Positions 33,260-39,914 of a stretch of 40,620 nucleotides of DNA are shown piece after piece. The notes below the pieces were generated by a model. It worked only from the letters and a program-made list of their open reading frames with translations. It made no database searches and was not told where the DNA came from. Positions within the stretch are counted from its first letter, which is position 1, and every line of letters begins with the position of its first letter. Both the position numbers and the translations under genes were made by a program. This DNA comes from Candidatus Woesearchaeota archaeon (GTDB lineage Archaea; Nanobdellota; Nanobdellia; Woesearchaeales; GW2011-AR9): positions 6,483 through 47,102 of the forward strand of contig JAGVYL010000002.1 of NCBI GenBank assembly GCA_018303285.1, read 5' to 3'.

Positions 33260-33691
33260 ATGGCCGCTCATCGACTCCTGCTGCAACGAGTGAAGAAGCA
33301 TCTCCGTTCTGCAGAGTTAAGAAAAGGAGAAACTGTTTCAGTAGAAAGCAAGTTCTCTGCGGCCTTGCTGAGGAAATGTCTTAATGCCCTGCCGCTAGAA
33401 ATCCAGACTAAAGGAAACGGAAAAAAGCTGGCCGAAGCCACTCTAGATGATGAGATTTACACTTTTCTGGAATCTTTTTTGTTTAAAAGATACCAACCTA
33501 AAAAGAAAGCTGCCTTTTCCCTGCTGGCTCCGTTGACTGATGAAGAAGCAGTTAGATTGGCCCATTTTTTTGGATTTACCTTTAAACCAAAGCAAAAGAA
33601 TAAAAAGCTGAAAGTATTCCTTGAGAAATTAGGCGGAGAAGAACTGAAATTCCGTCTGCACAAGAGCATTAAGGAAGTAGAATCATTATAG
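33260..33691 (+). CDS. Unrecognised basic protein
   Basis: About 143 residues from the ATG at 33260 (MAAHRLLLQRVKKHLRSAEL). A TATA-like TTTTAAAT lies about 25 bases upstream, which is why I reject the ATG at 33101. The protein is Lys-rich and helical, with no signal peptide or membrane helix. PLTDEEAVRLAHFFGF and LKVFLEKLGG are the most distinctive segments. A nucleic-acid binding role would fit the charge but is not shown. The 2-hydroxyacid dehydrogenase gene follows 31 bases later and may be co-transcribed. Confidence 0.55.
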   Translation: MAAHRLLLQRVKKHLRSAELRKGETVSVESKFSAALLRKCLNALPLEIQTKGNGKKLAEATLDDEIYTFLESFLFKRYQPKKKAAFSLLAPLTDEEAVRLAHFFGFTFKPKQKNKKLKVFLEKLGGEELKFRLHKSIKEVESL

Positions 33692-33722
33692 ATCATAGCA
33701 AATAAAAAAGACGGTGAACTGG

Positions 33723-34736
33723 ATGAAAATTGCTTTTTTTGAGATAGAAAGATGGGAAGAGCCAATTCTCAAGGAGCAGCTGAAAGGCCATGAGCTTTTT
33801 TTCTCTGCTAAACCATTGGGAAAAAGCGACTTAAAGAAAATAAAAGACTTTGATATTCTCTCGGTTTTTATCTATTCTTATTTAAAGAAGGAGATGCTCA
33901 GCTCGTTCACAAAATTAAAACTGATTACTACTCGAAGCACTGGTTTTGATCATATCGATGTGGAAGAATGCAAAAAACGAAAGATTGCTGTGGCTAATGT
34001 ACCAACCTATGGAGAGAATACTGTAGCCGAGCATACTTTTGCTCTGCTCTTGGCTCTCAGCCGCAAGATTGTAGAAAGCGTGGGCAGAACCCGCAGAGGC
34101 AACTTTGACTTAGAAGGATTAAGGGGTTTTGATCTTAAGGGCAAGACCTTAGGAGTAGTAGGCTGCGGAAATATCGGCAGACATGTAGTGCGAATCGCTA
34201 AAGGCTTTGAAATGAAAGTTCTAGTCTTCGATGTCAAGCCAGACACTGCTTTTGCCAAACTGCACGGCTTCAGATATGTGCCTCTGAATACTTTGCTGGC
34301 TGAGTCGGATATTGTTACCCTGCACGTTCCTTTAAATTCGCATACTTTTCACCTGCTTAATGCCAAGAACATGAAACTCTTGAAGAAAGGGGCTCTGCTG
34401 ATAAATACTGCTCGAGGAGGACTGATTGAAACCGATGCTTTGGTCCAAGCCTTAAAGAAAAAACATCTGACCAGAGTAGCTTTAGATGTGCTGGAAGAAG
34501 AATGTGAAATCCGGGAGGAACGTCAATTGCTCAGCAGCCACTTTAAACAACATACGGCTAATAAATGCGATATTCAAGTGGCTTTAGAGAACCATATTCT
34601 CCTTGCCCAGGATAATGTGATTGTCACGCCTCACAATGCATTTAACAGCAATGAAGCCTTGATGAGGATTTTGGAAACGGATTTAGCTAATATTCATGGT
34701 TTCCTAAAGAAAGGCAAAATCAATCTAGTGAATTAG
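33723..34736 (+). CDS. D-isomer 2-hydroxyacid dehydrogenase (D-lactate dehydrogenase-like)
   Basis: A 337-residue NAD-dependent enzyme that reduces 2-keto acids to D-2-hydroxy acids. TTRSTGFDHIDVEECKKRKI and NVPTYGENTVAEH are substrate-domain motifs; GKTLGVVGCGNIGRHVV binds NAD. The triad is complete: Arg in INTARGGLIE, Glu in ALDVLEEE and His in VTPHNAF. The order and length match D-lactate dehydrogenase and related enzymes; exact substrate is not decided. The ATG at 33723 has GGTGA upstream, and an earlier in-frame GTG overlaps it. It contrasts with the triad-less relative at 19582-21129. Confidence 0.93.
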   Translation: MKIAFFEIERWEEPILKEQLKGHELFFSAKPLGKSDLKKIKDFDILSVFIYSYLKKEMLSSFTKLKLITTRSTGFDHIDVEECKKRKIAVANVPTYGENTVAEHTFALLLALSRKIVESVGRTRRGNFDLEGLRGFDLKGKTLGVVGCGNIGRHVVRIAKGFEMKVLVFDVKPDTAFAKLHGFRYVPLNTLLAESDIVTLHVPLNSHTFHLLNAKNMKLLKKGALLINTARGGLIETDALVQALKKKHLTRVALDVLEEECEIREERQLLSSHFKQHTANKCDIQVALENHILLAQDNVIVTPHNAFNSNEALMRILETDLANIHGFLKKGKINLVN

Positions 34737-34771
34737 TTAACTTTATATATTTCCTTTGTTTGACTAGAAAA

Positions 34772-35506
34772 ATGGTGAAAAAAAGAGCGGTGAAAGGAAA
34801 TGAAAAGAAGTGTACTCATTGTCACTCTCGTCTTTCCTGGCTTGTTTGGGGGATTGTAGCTATCCTAGTTGTTCTGGTTTTAATCTGGCTGCTAAATTTG
34901 CCCTCCGCCGGATTGTCCGGCAATGCAGCTTTGCAGACTGTTGCTTATATGCCTAAAGATAGCACTTTAAATTTTGAAGTGAAAATAGATGGATTAAAAG
35001 AAATGACTGTAACTTTCTCTGAAACTGTTAAAGATGCAGTCATCAAAGTTGATGAAATAAGCAAACCATCTTGGGAATTTGAGGGAGCTTTCTTGTCTGG
35101 ATTTAAAGTGGAATCTGCAGATGCGGATAAGATTAGTAATGTTAAATTTTTGCTGAAGATAAACGAAGAAGATTTTAAGCCCGTGGGATTAAAATTTGGA
35201 GAAGTGACTTTTTATAACGCAAACGGAGAGATGGAGTGGAAACTGATTAAAAAAGATGGCAGTTATCGATATTATGAAGCGGAAAGTACAGAATTAGGGG
35301 AGTTCATGATTGGCCGAGCAGCGATAGAAGCTATGCCCAAAACTCCAGAAGAAACAATCACTCCTGGGCCAGAAGTTTCTGAGGAAAAGCCGGTGGAAGA
35401 AAAAATAGCAAAAGAACAGCCAGTTGAGACCGCTCAACCTGTACAGGTCAAGAAGAAAAACTTCATCGGTCGAGCTTGGGCCGGAATAGCTAAGCTGTTT
35501 AGTTAA
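34772..35506 (+). CDS. Membrane-anchored protein with PGF-pre-PGF-like domain
   Basis: About 244 residues. A cytosolic basic head with a CTHCH pair is followed by one helix (WLVWGIVAILVVLVLIWLL). The outer domain has SWEFEGAFLSGFKVESADAD, FKPVGLKFGEVTFYNANGEM and YYEAESTELGEFMIG, which resembles the PGF-pre-PGF domain of archaeal surface proteins. A Glu/Pro/Lys/Val-rich linker leads to a basic C-terminus (VKKKNFIGRAWAGIAKLF). The ATG at 34772 is set by a TATA box (CTTTATATAT) about 25 bases upstream. Confidence 0.65.
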   Translation: MVKKRAVKGNEKKCTHCHSRLSWLVWGIVAILVVLVLIWLLNLPSAGLSGNAALQTVAYMPKDSTLNFEVKIDGLKEMTVTFSETVKDAVIKVDEISKPSWEFEGAFLSGFKVESADADKISNVKFLLKINEEDFKPVGLKFGEVTFYNANGEMEWKLIKKDGSYRYYEAESTELGEFMIGRAAIEAMPKTPEETITPGPEVSEEKPVEEKIAKEQPVETAQPVQVKKKNFIGRAWAGIAKLFS

Positions 35507-35592
35507 GTTGTTTTCTCTTTTTGTTTTCTGGTTCGACGAGATAATTGGTGGGAGAAGTAATTGATGGTATTATCCTAAAAACTCATGCAGTA

Positions 35593-35829
35593 TTAACAAA
35601 CACAATTTATCTTTTGCGCCCCGCCGAATGTATCGACTAAAAGGGTATGTATAATCTGTACCCACCCTTGAGCCAATGGTTCGTCCCTCTGCCTCATTTT
35701 ATTGATATATTGTTTAGAATCTGTAAGAACAAAGACAATATCTTCTATAACAAACCACCATTCATTTCCATGCCAAGTTTTTCTTATTCGCTTGCCTTCA
35801 AAAACGGCTAAGGCTTGATTTTGCTCCAT
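35593..35829 (-). pseudogene. Truncated BRO-N fragment
   Basis: Encodes MEQNQALAVFEGKRIRKTWH, then EWWFVIEDIVFVLTDSKQYI and GGAQKINCVC before a stop. This is the first 75 or so residues of a BRO-N domain; intact genes continue after the NC with a TEG..RIIQ segment and PKAEPF, which is missing here. It is a remnant or an isolated BRO-N peptide. A TATA box (TTTATAAA at 35853-35860) lies about 25 bases before its ATG, within the duplicated promoter block, so it is probably still transcribed. Confidence 0.7.
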
Positions 35830-35852
35830 TTTTAATGTATGAATACTTGAAG

Positions 35853-35965
35853 TTTATAAATCTCCCGCAGGGAGTTAGCCAGTGGCTAGTGGCTTATTTA
35901 GAGTATTGAAATGATACTATTAACTACTTCTATGAGGGGGCGGATTTTGGCGTTATTGGGGCTAT
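35853..35965 (-). repeat. Duplicated promoter block, copy B
   Basis: Related to 30080-30198. It has TTTATAAA, then a perfect 5-bp hairpin CTCCC-GCA-GGGAG, CCAGTGGCTAGTGGCTT, ATTAACTACT and GGCGGATTTTGGCGTTAT. It drives the truncated BRO gene. The palindrome next to the TATA box suits a repressor or antirepressor-controlled site. Confidence 0.7.
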
Positions 35966-36037
35966 TCAATCAAAGCTTTTTCGAACAGAGTGTAACAAAA
36001 CTCGCCTGCTCGGAGCTATCGTCACTGCTGTGCCGGA

Positions 36038-36380
36038 ACCTTTTTGTATAACTCAAAGGTATCGAAACTACGATTTCGGAACCATCCTCGTAAAACTCGG
36101 AGGTATCCCCGACCTAAACGCTAAAAAATCATGGATTTTTGGCGTCCCGGAAATATAGAGTATTTCCGTGAGGTCGGGGCTTTACGCTCCTCGCCTATCG
36201 GCGAGTTTTGGAACACGACATTGCACGCTAAAGCGCGGGGCTTTAAACCCAGCAATGTCTTTGTAAAAAAAAATGCGAACTATCCCCGCTCTAAAGAGCG
36301 GGGCTTTTCCATTCGCATTTTTGAAACCTTAACAGCCTTCATCTCCACACTGAAGTGTGGAGCTTTCGGCTTAGTTAAGG
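36038..36380 (-). ncRNA. Array of nested stem-loops, possible structured RNA
   Basis: At least six hairpins in 343 bases, several nested. (1) ACCTTT/AAAGGT at 36038-36060. (2) CCCCGACCT/AGGTCGGGG at 36107-36179 enclosing two inner stems (ACGC..AAAAATC with GATTTTT..GCGT; CGGAAATA/TATTTCCG). (3) CTCGCC/GGCGAG at 36190-36205. (4) ACATTGC/GCAATGT at 36218-36258. (5) AAAAATGCGAA/TTCGCATTTTT at 36269-36322 around CCCCGCTC/GAGCGGGG. (6) CCTTAAC/GTTAAGG at 36327-36380 around CTCCACAC/GTGTGGAG. Read on the minus strand, several units share AAAGC(C/T)CC before the inner stem and GG(G/A)GAT after it, while stem bases differ. The motif recalls the 3'-end hairpins of IS605/TnpB elements, but no tnpB is present and a tandem array is unusual. 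Confidence 0.55.
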
Positions 36381-36400
36381 TAAGAACTTATGTATGCCAT
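36371..36400 (-). CDS. Possible 9-residue leader peptide (MAYISSYLN)
   Basis: ATG at 36400 with GAGGTG a few bases upstream (36405-36410), ending in TAA inside the first outer stem of the hairpin array. TATA-like boxes (CTATAAAA, TTTTAAAT) lie 30-55 bases further up. A ribosome on this peptide would cover that stem, which is the arrangement of an attenuator. No homology can support so short a frame, so this is tentative. Confidence 0.35.
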   Translation of the reverse strand: MAYISSYLN

Positions 36401-36521
36401 GTTGCACCTCTTTTTATTGACGATAAAACCATATTTTATAGACGAGAAGAAGTATTTAAAACTTATGAATTGTGGGACAGTCTGAAGTGTTACGCGGAAT
36501 TTTAAATAATTCATTTACTCT

Positions 36522-36947
36522 TCAAATATCCACAATCACTCTGGCCGTCCATCCGGCCTTCTCTTTCTTCACCTCAAAGAGATGCAGGGTAATGGCCTTG
36601 ACATCATTGCGGAACTCCTGAGTTTTCATGTTGAGCTTATCTCCTTTCAGCTCGGCCTGCAGAGAAAAATTTCCTTTCGCTTCTTCTACCTTTACTTTAA
36701 ACGCGGAGAAAACCAGCTGCTCTGCATCCTTAAGATAAAGCAGTTCTGAAAGGAAATCAAAGAGAAGCATCTCTACCTTAACATTTTGCAGCTTAACTAT
36801 TTTAGCAGTTTTCGGCTTGACGTCTTTTGTCTTGACCATAGATTCAGAGACTGCTAATGCCGCATTCTCAAACAATTCATTCAGACTTTTGCCATAGGCT
36901 TCAAACATAATGTCCGCGGTGTGCTCTAAGAATCTGAATTTGGCCAT
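36522..36947 (-). CDS. Archease
   Basis: About 141 residues, the usual archease length. MAKFRFLEHTADIMFEAYGK is the family start (the HTAD motif carries metal-binding residues), followed by LFENAALAVSESM, VEMLLFDFLSELLYLKD and a C-terminal DVKAITLHLFEV with a final VIVDI. Archease promotes multiple-turnover activity of the RNA ligase RtcB during tRNA splicing and repair; no rtcB is in the window. The ATG at 36947 has GGGAG upstream and lies 1 base after the HEPN gene's stop, so it is probably co-transcribed with the toxin-antitoxin pair. Confidence 0.93.
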   Translation of the reverse strand: MAKFRFLEHTADIMFEAYGKSLNELFENAALAVSESMVKTKDVKPKTAKIVKLQNVKVEMLLFDFLSELLYLKDAEQLVFSAFKVKVEEAKGNFSLQAELKGDKLNMKTQEFRNDVKAITLHLFEVKKEKAGWTARVIVDI

Positions 36948-36948
36948 T

Positions 36949-37479
36949 TTAATTGTCTCCCTGTACAATCAAACTTAGTTTAGCTACAAAATGGGTAGCA
37001 TTTTCAAATATTTCTTCCAATCGGCGTTCAGTGTATGTTTTTATTGCCGTATATCTGGCAATATGACTTTCGGTTTTAGCATCTTCAAAGTATTTTACAT
37101 ACTCATCTTCAAATATTTTGTATGCTTGGTTAAGAAGTTCCAAATCTTCTTTTTCCATTGCATCTGGTACAAGTAAATGACCTAAAGCAATCTGGGCTGC
37201 ATCGTGATCTTTAACTTCGTAACCCTTGTATAAAATAGCTGCTTTAGCCGCATAGAGCATAGAATAATACGAGATAGTAATAGCCCAATAATTCCAGTGA
37301 AGTTTCTGCGGCTGAGATTTACTGGGGTTTATATCCTTATGAAATTTAGCAATTTGCAAACTATTTTCTCCTTTCTGAAGAAAAAGTTTTATCTTGAACG
37401 GATTATCTGAAGGTACTATCCTGCCTGAACGCAAGAACTCTTTAAATTGTGTTTGATATACCGCTCGATTAAATTCCAT
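36949..37479 (-). CDS. HEPN-domain protein (putative toxin of a HEPN-MNT pair)
   Basis: A 176-residue helical protein. KLHWNYWAITISYYSMLYAA and KAAILYKGYEVKDHDAAQIA, then ARYTAIKTYTERRLEEIFEN, match the HEPN layout, with the late Arg-containing helix. The usual R-x4-6-H RNase motif is not clearly met (RYTAIKTY), so activity may be altered or use another site. It overlaps the MNT gene by 11 bases. In HEPN-MNT systems the MNT protein modifies or blocks the HEPN RNase. Archease follows directly. Confidence 0.75.
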   Translation of the reverse strand: MEFNRAVYQTQFKEFLRSGRIVPSDNPFKIKLFLQKGENSLQIAKFHKDINPSKSQPQKLHWNYWAITISYYSMLYAAKAAILYKGYEVKDHDAAQIALGHLLVPDAMEKEDLELLNQAYKIFEDEYVKYFEDAKTESHIARYTAIKTYTERRLEEIFENATHFVAKLSLIVQGDN

Positions 37480-38041
37480 TTAACACCATTTCCCAAAAAT
37501 GCTCCGGATTATTTAAGATTATATGATTTTTTAAAACCTGTTTGCCTACATTCTCTTCTTTTTCTTTAAGCATCAGTTTAAACTCTTTTTCTGTAATAAA
37601 AAGGGGATTAATCTTTTTTTTAAAGAGCAGTTCATATTTGGAGAAAGAAAGACTCTTTTCTCCTTTTTTGTTAATAATCATCAAATCTATGTCACTTTGT
37701 TCAGTTTCTTTCCTCCGGGCGTAACTTCCGAACAAAACCACCACCTCTTTAGTATTTATCTCAGCAGCTATCTTTTTTATTAAAGGATTAATCTGGGTGA
37801 ATTCTTTCTTTTCTTCATCGGAAGAGATAGCTAGATAGGATTTAATAAGGGGGTGGGCGTAGTTTAGCTGGATAGTTTTTGCTTTGCCTACCTGTTGGAT
37901 AATCAATAAACTATGCATCTCCTTAAGCATCCGATAAAAAGTAGCGTAGGGTATTTTTAACAATAGACTTAATTGATGCATGGTATAGCTTCCGGTTAAA
38001 TTTTTGCCTAAGAAAACAATTAGTTTCTGTTTATTATCCAT
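37469..38041 (-). CDS. Winged-helix/MNT nucleotidyltransferase (putative antitoxin)
   Basis: 190 residues. An N-terminal winged helix (YTMHQLSLLLKIPYATFYRM, LKEMHSLLIIQQVGKA) covers about residues 18-60. The minimal nucleotidyltransferase domain follows: VVVLFGSYARRKETEQSDID with the GS and DxD catalytic signature at about 104-125. Fusion of a DNA-binding head to MNT suggests it both represses the operon and neutralises the HEPN toxin (inference). The ATG at 38041 sits about 25 bases after a TATA box. Confidence 0.85.
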   Translation of the reverse strand: MDNKQKLIVFLGKNLTGSYTMHQLSLLLKIPYATFYRMLKEMHSLLIIQQVGKAKTIQLNYAHPLIKSYLAISSDEEKKEFTQINPLIKKIAAEINTKEVVVLFGSYARRKETEQSDIDLMIINKKGEKSLSFSKYELLFKKKINPLFITEKEFKLMLKEKEENVGKQVLKNHIILNNPEHFWEMVLNGI

Positions 38042-38045
38042 TTTT

Positions 38046-38074
38046 AGATAACATTATCCGTATTTGATATATAA
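38046..38074 (-). promoter_or_regulatory. Promoter and operator of the MNT-HEPN-archease operon
   Basis: TTTATATATC (minus strand) at about 38065-38074 is followed by GATAA-TG-TTATC at 38046-38057, a near-palindrome right at the expected transcript start. The winged helix of the MNT protein could bind it. Confidence 0.45.
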
Positions 38075-38112
38075 ACTTTACGGTTGAATTGATGCCATCA
38101 AGGAAAAACATA

Positions 38113-39864
38113 TTATTCCAAAACTGCTTTAATCCTTCTTATCCCCGCAGCTACTGCTTCTTCTTTTGTAATCTTGAACTTTCCCAGCTCAGAAGTATTC
38201 TGGACATGCGGCCCCATGCAAATCTCTTTAGAATAATCACCTATAGAATAGACTGAAACTTTCTCAGGATATTTGGCTCCGAATTCAGCTTGAGCCCCGC
38301 TTTTCAAAGCCTGGTGTAACGGCATTTCCTCTCGTTTGATATTCAGTTTCAGTTTAATTATTTGATTAACTTCTGTTTCTACTTTTTTAATCTCTTCGTC
38401 AGTTAACTTATGATCAAAATTAAAGTCAAAGCGTAAACGTTCAGCAGTGATGTTGCTGCCTCGTTGTTTAATATCTTTTTTTAACACTTTACGCAACGCT
38501 TCGTTTAAAATATGAGTTGCAGTATGCAATTTAGTCGTCTCAGCAGAAGCATCGCTCAATCCGCCTTTGAATTTCTGTTCCGCTCCGACACGAGACAGTT
38601 CTTGATGGTGCTCAAACTCTTTTTTGAATCCAACTGCATCTACTTTAATGTTCTTCTCCGCCGCTAATTCCTGCGTCATCTCTAATGGAAAGCCATAACT
38701 TTGGAATAATAAGAAAGCTTCCTTTCCAGAAATAATTTTACTCTGAGCAGCTATTTTATCGAACTCTTTCAATCCCTGTTCTAACGTATAATTAAATTTA
38801 TGTTCCTCTTTCTCTAACTCAGATAAGATTTTAACATAATTCTGATGTAGTTCCGGATAAGAAGATTTATACTCTTTAACTACGATTTCGGCGATTTGCA
38901 CCGTGAAACATCCGCCGATTTCAATCAACTTCCCCAGCCGAATCGCTTTACGAATTAATCGCCTAAGCACATATCCCTGATCTACATTGGATGGAACAAT
39001 CCCACTCTGGTCTCCGAGCAAGAATACTGCGGCTCGAAGATGGTCAGCGATGATGCGCATGTTTTTCTTTTCCGAAGCATACGTTTTCTTACTAAGCTCT
39101 TCTATTTTTTTAATCGACGGCAAGAACAAATCTGTTTCGTACGCACTTTGTTCTCCAGTAAGAGCAGCTAATGTTCGTTCATAACCCATGCCCGTATCTA
39201 CATTTTTCTGTTTCAATGGTTCTAAAGTTTCGTCTTCCTTGCGATTATAAATCATAAATACATTATTCCAGATTTCCACCCAGTTATTATCATTTGCATC
39301 GAATACTTTAGGCGCTTTGCTTTTTGACTTCCAATAGAAAATTTCTGTAGATGGACCGCATGGCCCTTTCTCTCCTGCGCTCCAAAAGTTATCTTTGCCT
39401 AAATAAGCAATCCTATCTTTAGATACACCTAAACTTCTCCAAATCTCAGCAGATTCTTCATCTTTGGGCACGACTTTATCTCCTTGATATACTGTAAATG
39501 CCAATTTGTCTATTGGCAGGTTCAGCCATTTTTTATCGGTTAAGAATTCAAAGCTCCATGTAATAGATTCTTTCTTGAAGTAATCCCCTAAAGACCAATT
39601 TCCCAGCATCTGAAAGAAAGTATGATGAGTGTCATCTCCGATATTCTCGAAATCTACTGTACGTAAACATTTTTGGACATTAGTCAAGCGTTTTCCCTGC
39701 GGATGCTTTTGTCCAATTAGGAATGGAACTAACGGCTGCATTCCTGCGGTGTTGAATAGGACTGAAGAATCATTAACCGGGATTAAAGAAGCGGAAGGGA
39801 TGAGCTTATGGCCGTGCTGCTTGAAAAAGTCTAAGTACTTCTTTTTTAGCTCTTTGGCTTTCAT
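38113..39864 (-). CDS. alaS: Alanyl-tRNA synthetase, short form without C-Ala
   Basis: A 583-residue enzyme that charges tRNA-Ala. The N-terminus has FNTAGMQPLVPFLIGQKHP (motif 1 region), CLRTVDFENIGDDTHHTFFQ and MLGNWSLGDYF (motif 2), GPCGPSTEIFY and the GMGYERT motif 3. The editing domain has LHTATHILNEAL and a late CMGPHV, the metal ligands that clear Ser- and Gly-tRNA; the usual CGGTH is altered to CMGPH but Cys and His are kept. The protein ends right after this domain (AAGIRRIKAVLE), so the C-Ala domain is absent, as in other reduced genomes. A TATA-like box (ATTTATATAC) lies about 25 bases before the ATG. Confidence 0.95.
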   Translation of the reverse strand: MKAKELKKKYLDFFKQHGHKLIPSASLIPVNDSSVLFNTAGMQPLVPFLIGQKHPQGKRLTNVQKCLRTVDFENIGDDTHHTFFQMLGNWSLGDYFKKESITWSFEFLTDKKWLNLPIDKLAFTVYQGDKVVPKDEESAEIWRSLGVSKDRIAYLGKDNFWSAGEKGPCGPSTEIFYWKSKSKAPKVFDANDNNWVEIWNNVFMIYNRKEDETLEPLKQKNVDTGMGYERTLAALTGEQSAYETDLFLPSIKKIEELSKKTYASEKKNMRIIADHLRAAVFLLGDQSGIVPSNVDQGYVLRRLIRKAIRLGKLIEIGGCFTVQIAEIVVKEYKSSYPELHQNYVKILSELEKEEHKFNYTLEQGLKEFDKIAAQSKIISGKEAFLLFQSYGFPLEMTQELAAEKNIKVDAVGFKKEFEHHQELSRVGAEQKFKGGLSDASAETTKLHTATHILNEALRKVLKKDIKQRGSNITAERLRFDFNFDHKLTDEEIKKVETEVNQIIKLKLNIKREEMPLHQALKSGAQAEFGAKYPEKVSVYSIGDYSKEICMGPHVQNTSELGKFKITKEEAVAAGIRRIKAVLE

Positions 39865-39914
39865 AGAGGAATATTTTACTGGTGGTATATAAATATTTCA
39901 GTCAAAAAAGAGAG

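Larger units (their letters stand above)
35830..36521. other. 690-bp gene-poor region with promoter block and hairpin array
   Basis: From left to right: the BRO fragment's promoter block (35853-35965); a stretch with weaker inverted repeats (35966-36037); the nested hairpin array (36038-36380); a possible 9-codon leader (36371-36400) with ribosome site; and TATA-like boxes near 36430-36455 on the minus strand. A long plus-strand frame across the array (36131-36505) is not credible. Confidence 0.6.

Noticed and set aside
36038-36380. CRISPR array or integron attC sites
   Set aside because: Stems are all different, with no identical direct repeats and spacers; core sites of attC (GTTRRRY/RYYYAAC) are not met.
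36131-36505. Plus-strand open frame of 124 codons
   Set aside because: It runs straight through the nested hairpins, has no promoter or ribosome site and its sequence follows the palindromes, so it is a by-product of structure.
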